The notes under the pieces were generated by a model, which saw only the letters and a program-made list of their open reading frames with translations, was not told the origin of the DNA and did no database searches. The position numbers were made by a program, and so were the translations under genes. 64,000 nt of DNA from Saliniplasma sp051745305 (GTDB lineage Archaea > Thermoplasmatota > Thermoplasmata > Halarchaeoplasmatales > Halarchaeoplasmataceae). The stretch is from positions 4,549 to 68,548 of the forward strand of contig JBNJDY010000002.1 of assembly GCA_051745305.1 (NCBI GenBank), written 5' to 3'. Positions 43,530 through 51,268 of this stretch are shown piece after piece; within the stretch, counting starts at the first letter, position 1; each line of letters starts with the position of its first letter.

Positions 43530-44198
43530 ATGAAGACATTAAAAATGTTTGAGGAGTTACAAGGACCTTTGTACTCATTATCTGACACAATCCCCATTAG
43601 AAAGTTTCTGATTTTTAGCGAACTCTGCTTAATTTTGATTTTACTCACATCTTTGTTATATCAAGAATATTTCACAAGCCCCGTAATTTGGTTAATGATG
43701 ATATACATTAGTCTTTTGATTTTATTATCTTTAATATTGTTATTTACTAAGCATAAGTTTACTTTAATAGCATTTATTGCGGGGCTCTTCATTATAGCTG
43801 GTTCATCAATAGTGTCATTTTTTTTAGAACTATTTTTAGCCACTTTGAATATACATATTTTAGAGGGTATGTTTTTAATAAATGCGGTTGTAATTGTATT
43901 TGTAGGATTCAAACTTTTAAAATATCAATATGACAAAATCGATAGAATCAGTCTTTTATTTATGTGGTGGTCATTTTCGATATTATATGTCGCTTATGTG
44001 CCTTTTTTAGAGTTGAATTCTTCCGGAATTAGTATTGGTTATGGTTTGGTAACTTCTATAATATTTGGTGGTATTTTATCTGCTGTCTCATCCCTGTTAT
44101 ATTTAAAATATCTATCAGAAGTAGATAGAGATGAAAAAAGAATATATTTAAATTCTGGAGATTATTATGAAACAGTAAATAGGTTAAAACGGAATTGA
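43530..44198 (+). CDS. Hypothetical six-helix membrane protein
   Basis: A 222-residue membrane protein with about six transmembrane helices, a 25-residue cytosolic N-terminus and a charged C-terminal tail of about 35 residues (KYLSEVDRDEKRIYLNSGDYYETVNRLKRN). It has no motif I recognise. It lies between the membrane miniprotein and cobO on the same strand with 57- and 33-base gaps. Likely real because of codon regularity and helix spacing; function unknown. Confidence 0.6.
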   Translation: MKTLKMFEELQGPLYSLSDTIPIRKFLIFSELCLILILLTSLLYQEYFTSPVIWLMMIYISLLILLSLILLFTKHKFTLIAFIAGLFIIAGSSIVSFFLELFLATLNIHILEGMFLINAVVIVFVGFKLLKYQYDKIDRISLLFMWWSFSILYVAYVPFLELNSSGISIGYGLVTSIIFGGILSAVSSLLYLKYLSEVDRDEKRIYLNSGDYYETVNRLKRN

Positions 44199-44231
44199 AT
44201 CGTGTATAAAATTTCATGAGGAGATGAGAAC

Positions 44232-44753
44232 TTGAATAAAGGATTAATTCAGGTATATACGGGAGATGGCAAAGGGAAAACTACGGCTGCATTAGGTCTT
44301 GCTGTCAGAGCGGCAGGAAGAGGGATTAAAGTTTTGATAATCCAATTTATGAAAGGAAGATCAACTGGTGAAAGAAAGGTCATAAAAGAGACTCCTAACA
44401 TACAAATCGAAAATTACGGAACTTCAGAGTTCATAAAAAAAGAGGAAATCAAAGAAAAAGATAAATTAGAAATCAAGAAAGGTTTTGAAAGGGCAATAGA
44501 AGCGATAGAGATCGAAGATTTGGATATCCTGATTCTTGATGAAATCAATGTTGTTTTAGATCTAGAATTACTCAACTTAGAAGATTTTATAAATTTTTTA
44601 AAGAAATATGGTGATAAAGATCTCGAAATAGTTCTAACAGGTCGTAACGCACCTCAAGAGATTCTAGAATTAGCTGCACTTGTGACCGAGATGAAATGTA
44701 TCAAACATCCATTCGAAAAAGGAATAGGTCCGAGAAAAGGTATAGAGTACTAA
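44232..44753 (+). CDS. cobO: Cob(I)yrinic acid a,c-diamide adenosyltransferase (CobO/BtuR family)
   Basis: Adds the 5'-deoxyadenosyl group to cobalt in B12 synthesis or salvage. The 173-residue protein has the P-loop QVYTGDGKGKTTAALG at residues 7-22, IQFMKGRSTGERKV and LDILILDEINVVLDLELL (Walker B), and the VVLTGRNAP-like VLTGRNAPQEIL. The start is TTG at 44232, with GAGGAGATGAGAAC before it. It converges with the gamma-carbonic-anhydrase gene with a 1-base gap. Confidence 0.93.
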   Translation: MNKGLIQVYTGDGKGKTTAALGLAVRAAGRGIKVLIIQFMKGRSTGERKVIKETPNIQIENYGTSEFIKKEEIKEKDKLEIKKGFERAIEAIEIEDLDILILDEINVVLDLELLNLEDFINFLKKYGDKDLEIVLTGRNAPQEILELAALVTEMKCIKHPFEKGIGPRKGIEY

Positions 44754-44754
44754 C

Positions 44755-45261
44755 TCATTCTTTATAAGACTCGTAAAGATCTTCTTTATGCTCATCCCTT
44801 AGATGGTGATAATGCACAGCGTTGGCCTTGGTTTTCTTTCTAAGGTTCTCATCCCCTTCTTTAATTATTTTAGCGGGAACGCCTACTGCGATACTATAAT
44901 CTGGGATCACCATATCTTCTCTCACTAACGCGTTTGCACCTATAATACAACCCTTTCCAACATAAGCGCCGGATAAAACGGTAGAATTCATGCCAACAAT
45001 AGTTTCATCCCCTATTTCACATCCGTGAACTACCGCTCCATGTCCTACGGTGACATCTTTACCGATTATAGTGTGGTGTTCCTCATCTACATGAACTACT
45101 GCACAATCTTGGATATTCGTTCCCTCGTGTATCTTAATATAATTCTGGTCTCCCCTAAGGACTGCATTAGGCCATATACTGCACCCCTCGCCTAACTCGA
45201 TATCTCCAATAATGGTACTACTTTTAGATATGAAGCAGGACTCTGGTATAGATAGCGACAA
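44755..45261 (-). CDS. Gamma-carbonic-anhydrase family left-handed beta-helix protein
   Basis: A 168-residue hexapeptide-repeat protein. Repeats such as IIGDIELGEGCSIWPNAVLRGD and VTVGHGAVVHGCEIGDETIVGMNSTV are typical. Metal-binding histidines match gamma-CA/YrdA: VVHVDEEH, VGHGAVVHG. The acetyltransferase-like tail reads VPAKIIKEGDENLRKK. Whether it dehydrates bicarbonate or is one of the many non-anhydrase members is not decidable here. Neighbour of the PRC-barrel gene (21-base gap). Confidence 0.88.
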   Translation of the reverse strand: MSLSIPESCFISKSSTIIGDIELGEGCSIWPNAVLRGDQNYIKIHEGTNIQDCAVVHVDEEHHTIIGKDVTVGHGAVVHGCEIGDETIVGMNSTVLSGAYVGKGCIIGANALVREDMVIPDYSIAVGVPAKIIKEGDENLRKKTKANAVHYHHLRDEHKEDLYESYKE

Positions 45262-45282
45262 TCAAATCCCCCAGTAAGCAAA

Positions 45283-45534
45283 TCAATCTTTAGAAATCGA
45301 TACTCTTTTTGGGAAGTACCTTAGAAGGATTATATCTCCAACCGAACTCACCCAGCGGTAAGGTACTTTGACACTCTTAGAATCTTCTACTAGTAACGGA
45401 TTAGTATCACCAACAAACAGACCATCGATGTCTGCTTCATCCATATCGATAACGACATTATTTACTGTGCCAAGGAACATACCATTCTTGGTATAGACTT
45501 GGATCCCAATCATTTCTGATACTTCTTCGAGCAT
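45283..45534 (-). CDS. PRC-barrel domain protein
   Basis: A small single-domain PRC-barrel protein of about 83 residues from the ATG at 45534 (a TTG-like start three codons upstream is possible). The core MIGIQVYTKNGMFLGTVNNVVID and VKVPYRWVSSVGDIILLRYFPKRV are the two halves of the barrel. Archaeal proteins of this kind include the CdpB division factors that work with SepF and FtsZ; with ftsZ in this genome that role is possible, though not shown by context. Confidence 0.78.
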   Translation of the reverse strand: MLEEVSEMIGIQVYTKNGMFLGTVNNVVIDMDEADIDGLFVGDTNPLLVEDSKSVKVPYRWVSSVGDIILLRYFPKRVSISKD

Positions 45535-45666
45535 ATTTATCATATGAGGTATAGTTTAATCTGTTTTAAATTTTTTTATGGTTTAGAGTAAAATCGAATC
45601 GATAATTTTATACTATAACAAGTTTTCTAGCAAATAAACAAAATCGTCTGACGAAGGAGAATTAGG

Positions 45667-46236
45667 ATGGATAAAATCTCTAGCAGTGAGGAGGATATCA
45701 AAAGGCATTATGCCCTTCTTGACATTTTACTACTCCTTTTCTGGCTATTATTGACAGGTCAGTTAATAATTATGCTAAGAGGTCAAGAGATTTCAATGTC
45801 TGTATTACTTGCTGGGATAGTATCTGCTAGTGCTGTTACACTAACCGCTCATGAATTTGTCATACGCGGGAAACAGAGGGAAAAAGAATCATTGTTCGAG
45901 TATGTGCAAGCTTTGAAGAATTTAGTCATTTTATTTTTAGACGTAATATTAAAATTGATAATCGCTAACGGAATACTGATGTATCAATCTTTGACTATGA
46001 ACATAGAACCTAGGATAGTAAAAACAAAGGTCAATCTTACTTCTGATTCTGAAGTTACTCTGATATCATTACTAATAACTTTAACTCCGGGTACACTTGT
46101 GATAGATGTAGAAGAAGCAGAAGATGAATACTTTCTATATGTACATTTTTCGTTTCTGAAAGCAGAAAATCTATCAGGTGATATAAAAGATACAATCATA
46201 GCTTGGGACGAAAGGATACGAGGTGTTTTCAAATGA
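45667..46236 (+). CDS. mnhE: Na+/H+ antiporter subunit E (MrpE/MbhA type)
   Basis: First gene of an eight-gene cation/proton antiporter operon. The protein has 189 residues with two N-terminal helices and an MnhE core. The segments LLLFWLLLTGQL and IIANGILMYQSLTMNIEPRIVKTKVN, and the typical ITLTPGTLVIDVEEAEDEYFLYVH, define the family. The start ATG at 45667 follows GGAGAATTAG. In the order of this operon it corresponds to MbhA of membrane-bound hydrogenase. Confidence 0.93.
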   Translation: MDKISSSEEDIKRHYALLDILLLLFWLLLTGQLIIMLRGQEISMSVLLAGIVSASAVTLTAHEFVIRGKQREKESLFEYVQALKNLVILFLDVILKLIIANGILMYQSLTMNIEPRIVKTKVNLTSDSEVTLISLLITLTPGTLVIDVEEAEDEYFLYVHFSFLKAENLSGDIKDTIIAWDERIRGVFK

Positions 46237-46493
46237 ACGTACTTACTGCCATATCGACTATCTTGATTTTCATCGCCTTATTATCGTCCTACCGGCTTTT
46301 TGTTGGTCCTTCAATATATGATAGAATAATATCTTTAAATGTATCTGGAGTAATAATTACCGTAATTCTTACGATTATGAGTATAGAAACTGGAACGGGT
46401 CTTTATTTAGACATCGCCATCTCTTTTGTGATGTTAGATTTTGTTGGCACTATGGCCTTTGTAAAATATCTTGAAGGTGGTGATTTTAAATGA
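46233..46493 (+). CDS. mnhF: Na+/H+ antiporter subunit F (MrpF/MbhB type)
   Basis: An 86-residue three-helix subunit. Features: SSYRLFVGPSIYDRIISLNVSGVII and DIAISFVMLDFVGTMAFVKYLEGGD, both MnhF hallmarks. The ATG at 46233 overlaps the stop of subunit E as ATGA. Confidence 0.92.
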   Translation: MNVLTAISTILIFIALLSSYRLFVGPSIYDRIISLNVSGVIITVILTIMSIETGTGLYLDIAISFVMLDFVGTMAFVKYLEGGDFK

Positions 46494-46831
46494 TCTTAAA
46501 TTTATTATCGATTTTTTTAATGTCTCTTGGCTGTGTTATAATGTTCACAGCAGCCTTGGGTTTATTGAGGTTTTCGACAATCAATATGAGGCTACATGCT
46601 AGTGGAAAAGCAGGAACGGGAGGAACTTTAGCGCTTTTGATAGGAATTCTCATTTATACTGGATTTGATATTATATCGGGTAAAATCATACTGATAATTG
46701 TTTTAGTTTTATTTACCGGGCCTATATTATCTCATGCTATTGCTAAAGCAGCTTTTATCGATCCTGAAGTAGGTACGGAAGTCCCAATAGAGGAATATTA
46801 TAGTCAAGAAAATAGGGGGAGTGATAACTGA
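46490..46831 (+). CDS. mnhG: Na+/H+ antiporter subunit G (MrpG/MbhC type)
   Basis: A 113-residue MnhG-family subunit with three helices: GCVIMFTAALGLLRFSTINMRLHASGKAGTGGTLALL matches the family core, followed by FTGPILSHAIAKAAF. Starts as ATGA over the stop of subunit F, and its stop overlaps the next start by one base. Confidence 0.92.
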   Translation: MILNLLSIFLMSLGCVIMFTAALGLLRFSTINMRLHASGKAGTGGTLALLIGILIYTGFDIISGKIILIIVLVLFTGPILSHAIAKAAFIDPEVGTEVPIEEYYSQENRGSDN

Positions 46832-47079
46832 TGGTAATCGAACTCTTTCTTATCTTATTATTAGGAGCTTGTATTTTGGTAGTTCTGGAAAAAGATCTCA
46901 TTAGATGTTTAATTTTTCTTAGTTTTGCGTCGATATTCGTGATTATACTAGTTTACCTATATAACGCTCCTGATGTTGCTCTTACTTTGGCAGTAGTTAA
47001 TGGTGCTGCTAGTACTATCCTTTTTTTAGCTGTAATAAAGAAAATAGAGGTGATTGGAGATCAAGAGTCTTACATTTAA
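46831..47079 (+). CDS. DUF4040 antiporter subunit (MbhD type)
   Basis: An 82-residue three-helix protein with KDLIRCLIFLSFASIFVIILVYLYNAPDVALTLAVVNGA, the DUF4040 domain found at the C-terminus of MrpA and as a free subunit MbhD in membrane-bound hydrogenases. The free form here agrees with MBH-type gene order. Confidence 0.88.
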   Translation: MVIELFLILLLGACILVVLEKDLIRCLIFLSFASIFVIILVYLYNAPDVALTLAVVNGAASTILFLAVIKKIEVIGDQESYI

Positions 47080-47374
47080 GAAAATCTTGACTGTACTATT
47101 CCTTGTTTTTATACTGATCACTCTAGTGCGGGGTATGGGTCTTGAACATGAGGATAAAAAAGAAACCCCCTTAAAACAGTATTACATAGAGAATAGACAA
47201 ACTACTGGTTCCGATAACATAGTTTCAGGCATATTACTAGATTACAGAGCCTATGATACCTTTGGTGAGGTCATGGTTTTATACGTGGCAATTACCGGAG
47301 TGATCATATTAGGTATTAAATCTAAAGAAAATAATAAAGAAAAACAATCCAGTAAGGGCGGTGAAAATAGTTGA
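47054..47374 (+). CDS. Antiporter subunit of MbhE/MnhB N-terminal type
   Basis: A 106-residue membrane protein with two helices. GLEHEDKKETPLKQYYIENRQTTGSDNIVSGILLDYRAYDTFGEVMVLY is the conserved signature that precedes the MnhB domain in MBH and MRP complexes (NxVTxIlxDYRaxDTlgE). The start is uncertain: a TTG at 47054 overlaps the previous gene by 26 bases, with GAGGTG nearby but close. Confidence 0.88.
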   Translation: MEIKSLTFKKILTVLFLVFILITLVRGMGLEHEDKKETPLKQYYIENRQTTGSDNIVSGILLDYRAYDTFGEVMVLYVAITGVIILGIKSKENNKEKQSSKGGENS

Positions 47375-47769
47375 GATCTATAATTACTAGGGTATCAGGT
47401 AGAGCTCTAGCACCTTTTATACTTTTATTTGGAGTCTATGTGACCATTTTTGGTTATGCATCTCCTGGGGGTGGTTTTCAGGGAGGGGTATTACTTGCTT
47501 CAGGGATAATTTTGATTCTAATAACTCATAGTAGAAAAGAAGTGGAACGATTGGCCTCGAACATCAGTTGGTTAGAATCTTTTGGTGCTTTTGCTTTTTT
47601 GATAGTTGGATTAATTGGGATATTTATAGGAGGCGCTTTTTTGGCTAACGTTACTCCTTCTAGTAATATCATGAAGATAGTTCTAGATATAGTAGTATCT
47701 CTAAAAGTTTTTGCTGGGGTCGTAGCACTTTTTGTGTATTTGTTTAGTTTGGAGGTGGAACGATCTTAA
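47371..47769 (+). CDS. mnhB: Antiporter subunit B (MnhB/MbhF type)
   Basis: A 132-residue MnhB domain protein with four helices: RVSGRALAPFILLFGVYVTIFGYASPGGGFQGGVLLASGIILILITH is the textbook MnhB segment with its GGGFQGG loop. TTG start at 47371 overlapping the previous TGA, with GGTGA about seven bases upstream. Confidence 0.93.
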   Translation: MRSIITRVSGRALAPFILLFGVYVTIFGYASPGGGFQGGVLLASGIILILITHSRKEVERLASNISWLESFGAFAFLIVGLIGIFIGGAFLANVTPSSNIMKIVLDIVVSLKVFAGVVALFVYLFSLEVERS

Positions 47770-48122
47770 ACGGCATTAATATCGGATTGATTATAGTTTT
47801 TGTTGGATTGTATGGTTTGACCAATACTCAGAATTCCATAAAGATAATGATAGCACTTTCAATCATGGGCTTAGGTTTGATATTGTTTTTTGTTTCTTTA
47901 GCGTATGTGCCTGGTGGTGCTCCTCCGATCGTACCTATTGGAACAGATATATCGAACCTTAATATTGTAGATCCAGTCCCACACTCTTTTATGATTACAT
48001 TGATAGTTATCAACCTTGCAACCACTGCTTTAGGGTTGGCTCTTGTTATAAGATTGTACGATGAATATGAATCTTTGAACATAAAAAAAATGCTTAGAGG
48101 GGGCGATGAGGAAGTTGATTGA
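47763..48122 (+). CDS. mnhC: Antiporter subunit C (MnhC/NuoK/MbhG type)
   Basis: A NuoK-like three-helix subunit. The segments GLYGLTNTQNSIKIMIALSIMGLGLILFFV and DPVPHSFMITLIVINLATTALGLALVIRLYDEY are typical. The first ordinary start, a TTG at 47787, would cut helix 1 in half. The perfect site GGAGG at 47751-47755 points seven bases on to ATC at 47763, which adds the eight residues that complete helix 1 (119 residues). I therefore annotate a non-standard AUC start; the TTG remains the alternative. Confidence 0.85.
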   Translation: MLNGINIGLIIVFVGLYGLTNTQNSIKIMIALSIMGLGLILFFVSLAYVPGGAPPIVPIGTDISNLNIVDPVPHSFMITLIVINLATTALGLALVIRLYDEYESLNIKKMLRGGDEEVD

Positions 48123-49764
48123 ACATGCAGTGATTTTCATAATTATTGCTCCTTTAACAGGAGCTTTACTTTTAAGTGTGCTTTCCAAGTTGAACTTATC
48201 TCAACTTTGGAGAGATGTTATCGCATTTATCTCTTTATTGATACCAGGTATACTTTTGATTTATTTTACTACTTATCTTTTAGCATCTCCTTTGAGATAT
48301 GAACTTAGCGGTTGGCCCTCTCCATATGGGATCACAATCGTTTTAGACAGTTTATCGATCACCATGGCTACTATTACCGCTATAGTAACTATTATAACTT
48401 TTATCTACTCATTAGAGATCAGAGAGATACTTCCTAAAGGTGAAAAATATTACTTTCTTTTTTTGTTCATGACCACCGGTTTATATGGAGTTTTTTTATC
48501 CGGTGACGTTATTAACAGATATGTTTTCTTTGAACTTACAGTCTTAACCACTTATGTACTGTTAACATACACTGATACAAAAGAGTCTTTGAGAGCTAGT
48601 TATATTTATCTCGTCATAGGCAGTGTTGCTTCATTTTTCTTTCTGATAGGTATAGGTCTGATATATTTCAATACGGGATACTTGGATTTTTATGTTCTAT
48701 CTAAGATGCTTCCAAAATTGAGTGTATATAAAAGAAACCTCATTTTTATCTTTATAATGGTAGCAGTCTGTATAAAATCTGGGTTAATCCCCTTCCATAC
48801 ATGGCTTCCTGACGCACACGTTTCTGCCCCATCACCAATGACAGCGGTTTTAGCAGGGGTGACAGTAAAAACGGGCATATACATACTTGTAAAATTTATG
48901 GGCATGGGATTCATTACAGAACATATCAGATTAGTTCTGGTATCACTCGGCTTTTTAACAGCTATAATCGCAGTATTCGTCTCTCATAGCTACTGGGACC
49001 TAAAAAGGATATTAGCTTGGCATACTATAGCACAAATGGGTTTGATAGTAGCAGTTTTATCTTTATGGACCATTTCTTCTGTTGCAGCTAGTATATTTCA
49101 TCTTGTTTCACACGCGATCTTTATGATTTTATTATTTCTAGTAAGTGGAGCAATATTTTATCAATTGGGTACACGGGATATCCGTAAAATTTCTTTATAT
49201 AATAACAGCCCTATTCTTATCGGCACCTTGTTTATTGGAATTTTATCTATAATAGGTGTTCCTCCTCTGAATGGATTCTATAGTAAAACAATGATGCTTG
49301 GTTCTCTCGAAGGCAATCCGGTTTTATATGTTTTATTTATGGTTGTACAAATATTAACTGTTTCTTCTTTTTTCCGAGTTTTATATCATTCTTCTAAAAT
49401 TGAACTTTATAAACAAGATTTCCCGGTCAGCATACTTCTTCCTACAACTATCCTCGCGGGGCTGTCAATATTTATAGGGTGTACTACAACAATATGGATG
49501 AATAATGTTATTATGCCTTCAGCCAGAGTGCTGATTGGAGTAACTAAAATAATCCCCTATTCCTCTTTGGAAATCAATCTTATAACATCAATCCATGGAG
49601 TTTTCATCCTTTTAACCGTACCAGTCGGTATTGGAATTGGGTTAGTATTAAACAAATTAAAGAAACTGAATTTAAGTGGATGGTTAACAGAAGTCGATAT
49701 AGCGGACTCTGTAAGATATATCATTATCGTTTTGGCTATTTATCTATTGTTTTTAATTCTGTAA
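48106..49764 (+). CDS. mnhD: Antiporter large subunit D (MnhD/MbhH, NuoN-like)
   Basis: Proton-translocating antiporter-like subunit of 552 residues and about 14 helices. Core motifs: FFELTVLTTYVLLTY with the membrane Glu, SGLIPFHTWLPDAHVSAPSPMTAVLAG with the helix-7/8 charged residues and Lys, and HTIAQMGLIVAVLSL. Last gene of the operon, and the only large antiporter subunit; there is no separate MrpA. After it the next gene is on the other strand and belongs to the nitrilase family, so no hydrogenase or oxidoreductase genes follow. Confidence 0.94.
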   Translation: MRKLIEHAVIFIIIAPLTGALLLSVLSKLNLSQLWRDVIAFISLLIPGILLIYFTTYLLASPLRYELSGWPSPYGITIVLDSLSITMATITAIVTIITFIYSLEIREILPKGEKYYFLFLFMTTGLYGVFLSGDVINRYVFFELTVLTTYVLLTYTDTKESLRASYIYLVIGSVASFFFLIGIGLIYFNTGYLDFYVLSKMLPKLSVYKRNLIFIFIMVAVCIKSGLIPFHTWLPDAHVSAPSPMTAVLAGVTVKTGIYILVKFMGMGFITEHIRLVLVSLGFLTAIIAVFVSHSYWDLKRILAWHTIAQMGLIVAVLSLWTISSVAASIFHLVSHAIFMILLFLVSGAIFYQLGTRDIRKISLYNNSPILIGTLFIGILSIIGVPPLNGFYSKTMMLGSLEGNPVLYVLFMVVQILTVSSFFRVLYHSSKIELYKQDFPVSILLPTTILAGLSIFIGCTTTIWMNNVIMPSARVLIGVTKIIPYSSLEINLITSIHGVFILLTVPVGIGIGLVLNKLKKLNLSGWLTEVDIADSVRYIIIVLAIYLLFLIL

Positions 49765-49797
49765 ACCTATATTAATTAAAGAGTCGATCTCTAAAAA

Positions 49798-50580
49798 TCA
49801 TTCTATCGATAAATCCCTTGTATCGTTCAACACTGGTCTTCCCTTTCTTGCTCTATCAAGGTCTTCTAGATCAATTTCCACAGTCAACACATCCTCTTTA
49901 TATATCGGCCCCTTTGCAACTTCCATCCCTGTCGGTGAAATCACCCTATCTCCGCCCCAGAATGTGATATTTTCCTCTCTACCTAGTAGATTTGCGTAGA
50001 ATGTGAAAGCCGTAGTTTCGATAGCTCTAGCTGGTAAAACAGTTTCGAAGAACTTTTTACTTATAGATGGAGATGCTGAGATACAAACTATAAAATCAGC
50101 ACCTTTCATGGCCATCGCTTTAGTCAGTTCGGGGAAGAAAATATCGTAGCATATCACCATACCTAACTTACCGAACTGAGTATCGAAGACAGGGATATTA
50201 TCATCTGGTCCAAAATATCTCATCTCTTCGAAAGGCCCGAAGTTAGGGAGGTAGGTTTTTCTATATACATCTATATCTCCTTTTGAATTTACTAAAACAG
50301 CGGAGTTTTTCAATCTTCCACTCCTACCTGTTTTTTCCGGCATACCAAATATTATAGATGTTTGTTCTTCTTCCGCCAATTCAGCAATTTTGTCAGTTGA
50401 AGGACCCGGTATATGTTCAGCTTCATCCCATAATCTATCCATGAGCCTGTAACCAGTTAGAAACAGTTCCGGGAAGATGTATAGGTCACTATCATTTTGT
50501 TTCACCGTATCTTTTATAATACCTAAGTTTGCTTCTTTATCTCCTAAAACATGTTTTTTTTGTACTAAGGAAACTTTCAT
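49798..50580 (-). CDS. Nitrilase-superfamily carbon-nitrogen hydrolase
   Basis: A 260-residue hydrolase with the Glu-Lys-Cys triad: IFPELFLTGY, RKTYLPNFGPFEE and MVICYDIFFPELT. A second Glu after the Lys (FEE) is normal. ATG at 50580; a TTG five codons upstream touches the stop of iscU. It ends the sulfur-transfer operon. Family members hydrolyse amides or deaminated glutathione; the substrate is not predictable here. Confidence 0.9.
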   Translation of the reverse strand: MKVSLVQKKHVLGDKEANLGIIKDTVKQNDSDLYIFPELFLTGYRLMDRLWDEAEHIPGPSTDKIAELAEEEQTSIIFGMPEKTGRSGRLKNSAVLVNSKGDIDVYRKTYLPNFGPFEEMRYFGPDDNIPVFDTQFGKLGMVICYDIFFPELTKAMAMKGADFIVCISASPSISKKFFETVLPARAIETTAFTFYANLLGREENITFWGGDRVISPTGMEVAKGPIYKEDVLTVEIDLEDLDRARKGRPVLNDTRDLSIE

Positions 50581-50595
50581 TGCTTCCACATCCAA

Positions 50596-51237
50596 TTAGT
50601 TCTCAGTGAACTTTATTTTGATTTCATCGATATCCCAGAGATGTTCCAACTTTTCCATGATATCTTCCTTGATGGCATTAGCGAATTGATGATCCTTTGC
50701 AAGATCAACTTTCAGGGAGATGATTCCCTCTTCAACTTCTATATCACCGATCAGGTCGGTTTTGACCACATCTAGTCCCGTCATGGGGTTCATCACGTGC
50801 CTCAATCTTTTCTCAACGATCTTCTCTGTTGTTGGTTCCTCTTCTTTTACCAGACCATGCCTTTCTTCATAATCCGCGATAGCTGCCTGTAGTCCTTCTA
50901 CGGCTAAAACGGAACAATGAGTTTTCATATCTGGTAAACCACCTAATTCATCTGCTGCATCGTTCCAGGTGATATTTTTTGCCTCCTCTATAGGCTTTCC
51001 CTTAGCCATCTCTGTGATTATAGAGCCAGTTGCGATGTTCGATGCGCAACCATAGGACTCGAATTTTATATCCGTGATCTCCTTAGTTTCATCATCTACT
51101 TTTATGTATACTGAAACCATATCCCCACAAGCTGGACTACCCTCTTTTGCTTTACCGTCTGCATCTTCGATCTTTCCAACGTTTTTTGGATTTTTGAAAT
51201 ATTCTATTACTTTTTCCGTGTATGGTAAATCTGCCAT
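50596..51237 (-). CDS. iscU: IscU-type Fe-S scaffold fused to a DUF59-like domain
   Basis: Iron-sulfur assembly scaffold. The N-terminal 125 residues are IscU: the three cluster ligands are in SPACGDMVS, SYGCASNIATG and MKTHCSVLAVEGL. After a linker, residues 140-213 (RLRHVMNPMTGLDVVKTDLIGDIEVEEGIISLKVDL) look like the DUF59/MIP18 domain found in Fe-S maturation proteins such as PaaD and SufT. The fusion puts scaffold and carrier adaptor in one chain. Preceded by iscS with a 31-base gap. Confidence 0.9.
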   Translation of the reverse strand: MADLPYTEKVIEYFKNPKNVGKIEDADGKAKEGSPACGDMVSVYIKVDDETKEITDIKFESYGCASNIATGSIITEMAKGKPIEEAKNITWNDAADELGGLPDMKTHCSVLAVEGLQAAIADYEERHGLVKEEEPTTEKIVEKRLRHVMNPMTGLDVVKTDLIGDIEVEEGIISLKVDLAKDHQFANAIKEDIMEKLEHLWDIDEIKIKFTEN

Positions 51238-51268
51238 ATTTTTTACCTCCTTTTTATCTTTTTAATAT

